Shown: in pieces, positions 1 through 4,976 of the stretch
Layout of the letters: every line of letters starts with the position of its first letter
Position numbering within the stretch: position 1 is the first letter of the stretch
Source: Alphaproteobacteria bacterium
Lineage (GTDB): Bacteria > Pseudomonadota > Alphaproteobacteria > WRDZ01
Length of the DNA: 11,532 nt
Reading direction: 5' to 3'
Assembly: GCA_009779595.1 (NCBI GenBank)
Contig: WRDZ01000011.1
Location: forward strand, 1-11,532
Notes under the pieces: generated by a model
Seen by the model: the letters and a program-made list of their open reading frames with translations, nothing else
What the model was told of the DNA's origin: nothing
Databases searched by the model: none
Translations under genes and position numbers: made by a program

Positions 1-354
1 CAGGATGGCGTGGTCCAGATGCTCGGCCATCTGAAGCATGTCCACCGCGATTTCGATGTCCATGTTGCCTTTTATCTTGCGGCGGCCCGTAGAGTCGGTG
101 AACTCTTTTGTCGGCTTGGTCTTCATACAATAGCCGTTGTAATCCAGCCAGTCCACCAGCGGGCGCACCGGCGAAAAATCGTCGCCTTCGGGAAGGGCCG
201 TATAATAGAACGCCCGCACCAGCCGGGATTTCGTGGCGAAAAAATCCAGCATCTTGCGGTAGTCCAAATCAAAGCTTAAAGCCTTGGTCGCCGAATACAG
301 GTTCGCTCCGTCGATGAACAAGGCCGTCTTTTCGTCCGAATATATCCTGAACAT
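1..354 (-). CDS. NYN-domain (LabA/DUF88-like) protein, 3' part outside the window
   Basis: The minus-strand frame opens with ATG at 354-352 and runs without a stop to base 1, giving the first 118 residues; the C-terminus lies outside the window. It matches the NYN (PIN-like) fold. An early FIDGANLY motif (residues 13-20) supplies the first acidic residue, D15, and GNMDIEIAVDM (96-106) supplies D99 and D105. The stretch RPLVDWLDYNGY (64-75) is typical of alphaproteobacterial LabA-like proteins. The family is thought to contain metal-dependent ribonucleases, but the substrate here is unknown. A Shine-Dalgarno AAAGGA (complement of 361-366) lies 6 nt upstream and fixes the start. The gene points away from rpsT, and its promoter is probably in the divergent gap. 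Complete relatives are close to 190 residues, so roughly two thirds is visible. The family call is firm; the biological role is not. Confidence 0.9.
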   Translation of the reverse strand, partial: MFRIYSDEKTALFIDGANLYSATKALSFDLDYRKMLDFFATKSRLVRAFYYTALPEGDDFSPVRPLVDWLDYNGYCMKTKPTKEFTDSTGRRKIKGNMDIEIAVDMLQMAEHLDHAIL

Positions 355-390
355 GGAATGTCCTTTCCTATATAAATAAAACATTGAACC

Positions 391-419
391 ATCATAGCGC
401 AAGAAACGCGCGCGCGCAA
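391..419 (-). promoter_or_regulatory. possible promoter of the NYN-domain gene
   Basis: On the minus strand, TTGCGC (419-414) and TATGAT (396-391) are separated by 17 nt. The -10 matches 5 of 6 consensus bases and the -35 matches 3 of 6. Transcription would start near 384, about 30 nt before the ATG. The -35 lies beside an alternating CG run (407-417). The prediction rests on pattern only. Confidence 0.35.
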
Positions 420-441
420 GGCTTGCGATGATATTAAATAT

Positions 442-510
442 CCGCCGCGAAGCGGCTCCGCCAGGCGGTCCGCAGGACACGCGCGTCCGCCCGCCACAAG
501 GCGGCGCGCG
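442..510. repeat. dispersed palindromic intergenic repeat, copy 1
   Basis: About 69 bp recurs at 9474-9543. The core at 465-495 is identical over 31 bp in the two copies. The element contains a hairpin GCCGC-gaa-GCGGC (444-456) and a second, CCGCC-acaa-GGCGG (491-504), which can extend with outer arms GCGCG (481-485) and CGCGC (505-509). Differences from copy 2 include the two hairpin loops, while these stems are kept. It resembles REP/BIME-type intergenic elements in size, palindromic form and location, but I cannot assign it to a named family. Confidence 0.8.
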
Positions 511-621
511 TCGCTTCGCCGTACGGCTCGCTTTGGCGCTTGCCCGGGCGGAACGCACGTGTTTTTCATCATTGTCCTTTATTATAACGCGCTTATGTGT
601 TTCGGTTTACCGATTTCTGTA

Positions 622-650
622 TTGACACGCCGAAAGTTGTAAGCTACTTT
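622..650 (+). promoter_or_regulatory. probable rpsT promoter
   Basis: A perfect -35 TTGACA (622-627) is followed after 17 nt by TACTTT (645-650), a weak -10 matching 3 of 6 bases. Transcription would start near 657, leaving a leader of about 43 nt with a Shine-Dalgarno AAAAGGG (684-690) before the ATG at 700. Confidence 0.55.
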
Positions 651-699
651 TTAAGAAGGTATTGTAAAAAACCAAACTTTTTGAAAAGGGTAAATTAAA

Positions 700-966
700 A
701 TGGCCAACCACAAATCTGCTGAGAAGAGAATCAGAGTCACCAGAAGGAAGACAGCGGCGAAAGCCAAAGTGAAATCGAAGACCAGGACCGCGGTAAAGAA
801 AGCCGAAAAAGCTATCGTCGTCAAGGACAATGACAAGGCGAAAAAGAATGTCGCAAAAGCCGAATCGTCGCTGGCCAAGGCGAAGAACAAAAAAGTGATG
901 CACAAGAACACGGTGGCAAGGAAAATCTCGCGCCTTGTGCAGAAGCTTAAGAAAGCGTTCGAATAA
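700..966 (+). CDS. rpsT: 30S ribosomal protein S20
   Basis: This 88-residue, strongly basic protein binds 16S rRNA early in assembly of the 30S subunit. It starts MANHKSAEKRIR, the usual S20 opening (MANxxSAxKR). It is Lys/Arg/Ala-rich throughout and ends with VMHKNTVARKISRLVQKLKK (residues 66-85), which matches the conserved S20 C-terminal helix. Length is normal for the family. The ATG at 700 is supported by the conserved N-terminus and by AAAAGGG 9 nt upstream. The gene stands alone: its own promoter lies upstream and a strong terminator follows 24 bp after the stop. Its position directly before dnaA is common in alphaproteobacteria and supports that assignment. Codon use is richer in AAG/AAA than in neighbouring genes, as expected for this protein. 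Confidence 0.98.
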   Translation: MANHKSAEKRIRVTRRKTAAKAKVKSKTRTAVKKAEKAIVVKDNDKAKKNVAKAESSLAKAKNKKVMHKNTVARKISRLVQKLKKAFE

Positions 967-990
967 ATCCGGACGAAAAAATATATTTGA

Positions 991-1019
991 AAAGCGGGGG
1001 AACCACACCCCCGCTTTTT
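991..1019 (+). terminator. intrinsic terminator of rpsT
   Basis: A perfect 10-bp stem (991-1000 with 1008-1017, core GCGGGGG/CCCCCGC) closes a 7-nt loop and runs into TTTTT at 1015-1019. It begins 24 bp after the rpsT stop and separates rpsT transcription from dnaA. Confidence 0.93.
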
Positions 1020-1045
1020 CGTTGCCGCAAAAGCGTTCCCGGCGA

Positions 1046-1086
1046 CTTGACAAAATCCGTACAAACCGATTCTTCCTCCTGTCAAG
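1046..1086. promoter_or_regulatory. inverted repeat upstream of dnaA, possible operator
   Basis: CTTGACA (1046-1052) and TGTCAAG (1080-1086) form a perfect 7-bp inverted repeat with a 27-nt spacer. A GANTC site (GATTC, 1068-1072) lies inside it. Each arm contains a consensus -35 hexamer pointing inward, but neither has an acceptable -10 at 16-18 nt. A protein-binding or looping site is therefore more likely than two promoters. An AT-only palindrome TTTTATAAAA (1092-1101) follows. Function is unproven. Confidence 0.4.
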
Positions 1087-1119
1087 AGTTCTTTTATAAA
1101 AAATCTTCGCCTTCCCCAC

Positions 1120-1149
1120 TTGTAAAAACTTTCCCCAGGTGGTTATATA
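1120..1149 (+). promoter_or_regulatory. probable dnaA promoter
   Basis: TTGTAA (1120-1125) is followed after 18 nt by TATATA (1144-1149, 4 of 6 bases). The same TTGTAAAA element heads the dnaN and gyrB promoters. The predicted start near 1156 gives a leader of about 100 nt. An alternative -10, TATAAA (1146-1151), has a better hexamer but a 20-nt spacer. Confidence 0.55.
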
Positions 1150-1259
1150 AAAACCCAAGGGACACCGGGCCTGCGTTTCTAAAATTTCTCTTACAATCCC
1201 GCAAGCCGCGCCGTTCTTCTTGATTATGCATTATTCAATCTGTCTAAGGGAGAATTTGG

Positions 1260-2639
1260 ATGTCAAAAAGCAGCTTTCTTGATAACGCGGATCTGCAAGA
1301 GAAATGGGGCAAAGCCGTGCAGATAATACGCCAGAAAGTCGGCGAATCCGTATTCGAAAGCTGGTTGAAGAACATAAACCTGTCGTCCGTTTCCAAAGAG
1401 GGCTCGGTCGAGATAAGCGTGCCCACAAGGTTCATGAAGAACTGGGTCACACAGAACTACAAGGACATCATAGTGCAGGCCCTCAAAGCCGTCGAGTTCG
1501 GCGTCAGCGACGTCGAGTTTTCGGTCAAGGCCTCGATTGTGCTGCCCAAGGTCAAGGCCCGCGACCTTAACGAATCCCAAACCAGGTGCGAGGTGGCCGA
1601 ACCGGGCAAGCCGGTGCTGACCACGGACCTTGACTCTAAAAACACATTCGAGAATTTCATATCCGGCAAGCCCAACGAGTTCGCCCTGGCCGCGGCCAAA
1701 CGGTTCGCGGACTGCCAGGACGCGCAGTTCAACCCGCTGTTCTTCTATTCAAGCGTCGGGCTGGGCAAGACCCACCTGATGCAGGCCATCGCGTGGCACA
1801 TGCAAAAGCACCACCCAAAAGTGCGCGTGGCCTACCTTTCCGTGGAGAAGTTCATAAACAGCTTTGTCAGCGCGCTTAAATACCGCTCGGTCGAGGATTT
1901 CCAGGAAATCTTCCGCAGCACCGAAGTCCTGCTTATCGACGACGTGCAGTTCCTGACCGGCAAGACCAAGACTCAAGAGGAATTTTTCCACACCTTCAAC
2001 GCCCTTATCGACAAGGGCAGCAGGCTTGTGCTTGCGGCCGACCGCTCGCCCGCGATGCTGGAAGGCATCGAAAGCCGCCTGAAAAGCCGCATGTCCGGGG
2101 GGCTTGTGGCCGACATACTGCCCACCACGTACGAGCTGCGGCTTGACATCCTCAAATCCAAATGCCGCATGCGCGGGGTGACGCTGCAGCCCGAAGTGCT
2201 GGAGTTCCTGGCGTTCCGCGTCAACACCAACGTGCGCGAGCTTGAAGGCGCCCTGTCGCGCATAATCGCCAAGAACGACATGGAGGGCAGCCACCAGATA
2301 ACCGTTGCCCGGGCCGAGGAAATCCTCAAGGACATTCTTGGCGCATGCACGCGCCGCCTTACGCTGGACGAGATACAGAAGCGCGTGGCCGAGCATTACA
2401 AGATAACCCAGGCCGACATCCTGTCCAAGCGCCGCGACCGCGACATAGCCCGCCCGCGCCAGGTCGCGATGTACCTGTCCAAGCGGCTTACCACCCGTTC
2501 GCTGCCGGAAATCGGGCAGAAGTTCAAGAAGGACCATTCCACCGTGATACACGCAGTGCGCATGGTGGAAACTCTGGTTGCCAAAGACCAGAAAATCGCC
2601 AAGGACGTTGACACCTTGCGCGCCTCGCTTACAACATAA
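1260..2639 (+). CDS. dnaA: chromosomal replication initiator protein DnaA
   Basis: DnaA is the ATP-dependent initiator that binds DnaA boxes, melts oriC and helps load the replicative helicase. The 459-residue product has all four domains. Domain I (about 1-85) contains the usual FESWLKNI segment, followed by a linker. The AAA+ core carries Walker A GLGKT (167-171) and Walker B LLIDDVQFL (224-232), then TQEEFFHTFNALID and a region containing ELEGALSRI. The C-terminal DNA-binding domain has RPRQVAMYLSKRLTTRSLPEIG and the box-binding signature DHSTVIHAV. The ATG at 1260 follows AAGGGAG (1246-1252) by 7 nt. The two residues before the P-loop glycine are Ser-Ser rather than Gly-Gly, a substitution I believe is common in alphaproteobacteria. 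The gene is preceded by a structured AT-rich leader and followed by a large stem-loop with a DnaA box, which suggests autoregulation of the region. Confidence 0.99.
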   Translation: MSKSSFLDNADLQEKWGKAVQIIRQKVGESVFESWLKNINLSSVSKEGSVEISVPTRFMKNWVTQNYKDIIVQALKAVEFGVSDVEFSVKASIVLPKVKARDLNESQTRCEVAEPGKPVLTTDLDSKNTFENFISGKPNEFALAAAKRFADCQDAQFNPLFFYSSVGLGKTHLMQAIAWHMQKHHPKVRVAYLSVEKFINSFVSALKYRSVEDFQEIFRSTEVLLIDDVQFLTGKTKTQEEFFHTFNALIDKGSRLVLAADRSPAMLEGIESRLKSRMSGGLVADILPTTYELRLDILKSKCRMRGVTLQPEVLEFLAFRVNTNVRELEGALSRIIAKNDMEGSHQITVARAEEILKDILGACTRRLTLDEIQKRVAEHYKITQADILSKRRDRDIARPRQVAMYLSKRLTTRSLPEIGQKFKKDHSTVIHAVRMVETLVAKDQKIAKDVDTLRASLTT

Positions 2640-2682
2640 CTTCGCCCTGCCATAAAGTATATGGCGACTCGGCGAAAGTTAT
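2636..2682. promoter_or_regulatory. two-tier stem-loop at the dnaA 3' end
   Basis: The outer arms ATAACTTCGCC (2636-2646) and GGCGAAAGTTAT (2671-2682) pair with a single bulged base. Inside them, GCCATA (2649-2654) and TATGGC (2660-2665) form a perfect 6-bp hairpin with a 5-nt loop. The dnaA stop codon (2637-2639) is in the left arm, and the right arm overlaps the DnaA box at 2679-2687. There is no T-run after it, so it is not a standard intrinsic terminator. It could end or stabilise the dnaA mRNA, or act at the DNA level as a cruciform or operator. Confidence 0.6.
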
Positions 2683-2687
2683 GCACA
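2679..2687 (+). promoter_or_regulatory. DnaA box in the dnaA-dnaN gap
   Basis: TTATGCACA matches the TTATNCACA consensus at every position. It is the only perfect box I found in the intergenic sequence of the window. A single box fits a regulatory site for DnaA more readily than a complete origin. Confidence 0.65.
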
Positions 2688-2705
2688 GTTATTTGAAAAT
2701 CGCTA

Positions 2706-2735
2706 TTGTAAAACTAGCGACTCGTGTGATATCAT
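2706..2735 (+). promoter_or_regulatory. dnaN promoter with a -35 inside an inverted repeat
   Basis: TTGTAA (2706-2711) and TATCAT (2730-2735, 5 of 6 bases) are 18 nt apart, predicting a start near 2742. The -35 and the next three bases form the spacer of a perfect inverted repeat, TCGCTA (2700-2705) and TAGCGA (2715-2720), which looks like an operator. A GANTC methylation site (GACTC, 2719-2723) lies between the -35 and -10. Confidence 0.65.
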
Positions 2736-2745
2736 TCCAACAGTA

Positions 2746-2761
2746 TTAAGGAATTATTAAC
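2746..2761 (+). promoter_or_regulatory. CtrA-consensus-like site in the dnaN leader
   Basis: TTAA-N7-TTAAC matches the full CtrA consensus of alphaproteobacteria. It lies just after the predicted dnaN transcription start and ends 10 nt before the ATG. Bound protein there would be expected to block transcription. The surrounding DNA is AT-rich, so a chance match is possible, and no ctrA gene is in view. Confidence 0.35.
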
Positions 2762-2770
2762 GAGGTGCTT

Positions 2771-3901
2771 ATGAAATTCGCCATAGAGCGCAGTGTTCTG
2801 GTAAAATCTTTGGCTCACATGCAGAACATTGTCGAACGGCGCCCCACGGTGTCGATAATGGGCAACGTCAAACTGGTCGGACTGGCCGACAGCGACGGCG
2901 AATGGCTTGAGATAACGGCCACCAACTCCGAGGTCGAGCTGACCGAAAAAATCCCCGCCAAGGTCATAGACCCGGGCTCGCTTACCGTTTCCAGCTTCAA
3001 GTTCCACGAAATCGCCCGCAAGATAAACGACGGCGTGCAGATAGAGTGCAACCAGGACAAGTCAAAAAGCACGCTGCAGGTCAAAGCCGGGCGGGCGCGC
3101 TTCCAGCTGTCCACGCTGCCGGTCGACGACTTCTACAGCATGCCGGTGGTCAAGGCCCCCAACAAGGTAAGCCTGGCGGCCGCGGACATCAAGTACATCA
3201 TCAACACCACGCTGTTCGCCGCCGCGGTCGACGGGGCGCGCCACTCTTTGAACGGGATTTACCTGTACTCGGCCCAGCGCAGCGGGAAGAACAAGCTGAT
3301 TGCGGCGGGCACCGACGGTCTGCGCCTTGCCTGCACCCAGCAGCCCTTGTCCGGCGACGTCAAGGAAATCGCCGGGGTGATAATACCGCGCAAGATTGTG
3401 GGCGAGCTTGGCAAGCTGCTTGAGGAAAGCGGGGCGACCAACGTTGACGTCGAGATTTCGCAGACCCAGATAAAGTTCATCATGCCCAACCTTGTCGTGA
3501 CTTCACGCCTTATCGACGGCACCTACCCCGATTACGAAAAGGTCATACCGACCGGCAACGACAAGACGGCTGTCATGCAGACGGCCGAGCTTATCAGCGT
3601 AATCGAGCGCGTGTCCGTGTTCGCCGAAAAGTCCAGCCGGATACGCCTGTCGTTCTCCAAGGACAAGCTTAACGTTTCGGCGTCAAGCTCGGACGAGGGA
3701 AGCGCCGAAGAGGACCTGGACGTTTCGTACGCCGGCGGCAGCCTGGACATAGCGTACAACTTCAAATACCTGCTGGACATACTGAACCAGACCAAGGACG
3801 GCCGCGTGAAGGCCACGTTCCTCGGGCCGCAGGACCCGGCGATTTTCACCAACCCGGACGACGAGCGGGCGCGCTATATCCTGATGCCCCTTGGCGGTTG
3901 A
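2771..3901 (+). CDS. dnaN: DNA polymerase III beta subunit (sliding clamp)
   Basis: DnaN forms the ring-shaped dimer that tethers DNA polymerase III and many repair factors to DNA. The 376-residue product has normal family length and three similar clamp domains (about 1-120, 125-250 and 255-376). Recognisable segments are MKFAIERSVLVKSLAHMQNIVERR at the N-terminus, FQLSTLPVDDF at the end of domain 1, VDGARHSLNGIYLY, DGLRLA, and LIDGTYPDYEKVIP in domain 2-3. I chose ATG 2771 over an in-frame GTG at 2765 because GAGG (2762-2765) then has proper spacing (5 nt) and the protein begins with the family's usual MK. The C-terminus reads YILMPLGG, whereas the family commonly ends MPMRL or MPMRV, so the last residues of the partner-binding pocket differ. 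The stop overlaps the recF start, so the two genes are probably translated together. Confidence 0.98.
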   Translation: MKFAIERSVLVKSLAHMQNIVERRPTVSIMGNVKLVGLADSDGEWLEITATNSEVELTEKIPAKVIDPGSLTVSSFKFHEIARKINDGVQIECNQDKSKSTLQVKAGRARFQLSTLPVDDFYSMPVVKAPNKVSLAAADIKYIINTTLFAAAVDGARHSLNGIYLYSAQRSGKNKLIAAGTDGLRLACTQQPLSGDVKEIAGVIIPRKIVGELGKLLEESGATNVDVEISQTQIKFIMPNLVVTSRLIDGTYPDYEKVIPTGNDKTAVMQTAELISVIERVSVFAEKSSRIRLSFSKDKLNVSASSSDEGSAEEDLDVSYAGGSLDIAYNFKYLLDILNQTKDGRVKATFLGPQDPAIFTNPDDERARYILMPLGG

Positions 3902-4896
3902 CCGCGAAAGTGGGCATAGCCGGCTATTTCGCAGGCCGCCCCGCCCAAAGCGTATGGATTACGCGGCTGCACCTTCGCGGCTTTTACGGATACGGCAGCC
4001 TTGACCTGGCCGGCCTTGCATGCACCCCAATGGTATTTTACGGCCCCAACGGAGCGGGCAAAACCAACCTTATGGACGCGGTGTCCCTGCTGGCCCCCGG
4101 GCACGGGCTGCGCAGCGCGCCGTCAGCTGGCAGCGGGTACCATATCGCGGCAGACACCAGCGCCGGGGACAAGATACAAACCGGCCTTCGACCGGACAGC
4201 GGCCGCCGCCTGGTGAAAATCAACGGCCGCGAAGTAAAGGCCCAGGACGAATTAAGCGGCTGCCTTATCGTGTGGTGGCTCACGCCCCAGCTTGACAAGC
4301 TGCTGTCCGGCGAACCGGCAGCCCGCCGCAGGTTCTTCAACAGGCTTATCGCGGGGCTGGCCCCCAGATACCACCGGCACCTGCGCCGCTACCAGCACCT
4401 GCAAGCCTCGCTTGCGCAGATAAACGATGCGGACTGGGCGGCCGCGACATCGGACTTGCTGGACGCCGAAAACCGGCATATCTTCCAAATCCGGCGGCAG
4501 GTGCTGGACCTGCTCAACGAAAACAACGACAAAATCCTGATAAGCCTGGCGCCAAACGATGATTCGGCTCCGGCCCACCTGGCGGACTTTATGGTACAGG
4601 CCAGGGACAACGGGCGGGCTGCGAAGAAAAGCTCGACCGGGGAACAAAAGGACATGGTGCTGGACGTGTTCTTTTCCGCTGTCCGGCTGCTGGGCAAGAC
4701 AAGCGGGCGCGCTCCGGTGCTGATACTGGACGACGTGGCCGCGTTCCTGGATTCGGACAGGCGGCAGCAGGTGTTCCAAACACTGGCCGCGCTTAAGGTG
4801 CAGGCATGGCTGACCGGCACGGACAGGCCTTTGTTCGACGGCTGTCCTGACGCGCGGTATTTCAAGGTGGACGGACACCAGGTGAACCCTGAATAA
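3898..4896 (+). CDS. recF: DNA replication and repair protein RecF (short form)
   Basis: RecF is an SMC/ABC-type ATPase that acts with RecO and RecR to load RecA at single-strand gaps. Visible ATPase parts are Walker A GPNGAGKTN (49-57), the ABC signature STGEQ (246-250) and Walker B VLILDDV (274-280), followed by AAFLD. The N-terminus has the usual ITRLHLRGF strand, and R-R-R-F-F-N-R-L near 142-149 is also conserved. At 332 residues it is shorter than the usual 360-380. The segment between the coiled-coil-like arm and the signature is compressed, and I cannot find the GPHRxDL motif normally present there. The reading frame is continuous, so this is an in-frame loss rather than a visible frameshift. 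The start is TTG at 3898, overlapping the dnaN TGA; GTG at 3910 is an alternative. The gene depends on dnaN transcription and translation. Confidence 0.93.
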   Translation: MTAKVGIAGYFAGRPAQSVWITRLHLRGFYGYGSLDLAGLACTPMVFYGPNGAGKTNLMDAVSLLAPGHGLRSAPSAGSGYHIAADTSAGDKIQTGLRPDSGRRLVKINGREVKAQDELSGCLIVWWLTPQLDKLLSGEPAARRRFFNRLIAGLAPRYHRHLRRYQHLQASLAQINDADWAAATSDLLDAENRHIFQIRRQVLDLLNENNDKILISLAPNDDSAPAHLADFMVQARDNGRAAKKSSTGEQKDMVLDVFFSAVRLLGKTSGRAPVLILDDVAAFLDSDRRQQVFQTLAALKVQAWLTGTDRPLFDGCPDARYFKVDGHQVNPE

Positions 4897-4911
4897 AAAG
4901 CAACTTTTCCC

Positions 4912-4940
4912 TTGTAAAAACCGGCGGAAAACGCTATAAT
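4912..4940 (+). promoter_or_regulatory. gyrB promoter
   Basis: TTGTAA (4912-4917) and a perfect TATAAT (4935-4940) are separated by 17 nt. Transcription would start near 4947, leaving a leader of about 30 nt with AAGGA (4966-4970) 6 nt before the gyrB ATG. It is the strongest promoter match in the window and makes gyrB-def-fmt-truA independent of dnaN-recF. Confidence 0.8.
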
Positions 4941-4976
4941 TGAAACGTTGGATAACCGCAAAAACAAGGACAAGAA

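Larger units (their letters stand above)
355..699. other. divergent intergenic region between the NYN gene and rpsT
   Basis: These 345 bp contain no convincing gene. From left to right they hold the NYN-gene leader and possible promoter, an alternating CG run (407-417), dispersed repeat copy 1 (442-510), two short perfect palindromes (GCCGTACGGC at 518-527 and GCCCGGGC at 542-549), an AT-rich stretch (about 561-620) and the rpsT promoter and leader. Short open frames across the repeat have no ribosome-binding site and are best explained by its GC-rich composition. Confidence 0.75.

Noticed and set aside
276..572. Small minus-strand open frame across repeat copy 1, with a similar peptide in a frame at the second copy
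   Set aside because: The similar peptides come from the shared DNA repeat. The frame overlaps the NYN gene and has no ribosome-binding site, and the frame across the second copy continues into the hemolysin III gene out of frame.
967..1259. Replication origin upstream of dnaA
   Set aside because: The region is AT-rich and has an inverted repeat, but I found no perfect DnaA box in it; the nearest candidate, TTATGCATT in the leader, mismatches two positions.
1752..1773. Ser-Ser before the DnaA P-loop instead of Gly-Gly as a defect
   Set aside because: I believe similar substitutions occur in DnaA of many alphaproteobacteria, and all other ATPase motifs are intact.
1749..2552. A 267-codon open frame antisense to dnaA
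   Set aside because: It is a shadow of the strongly conserved DnaA ATPase region; its translation is low-complexity and matches no family I recognise.
2765..2770. GTG at 2765 as the dnaN start
   Set aside because: It would put the Shine-Dalgarno GAGG on top of the start codon; ATG 2771 has correct spacing and the usual N-terminus.
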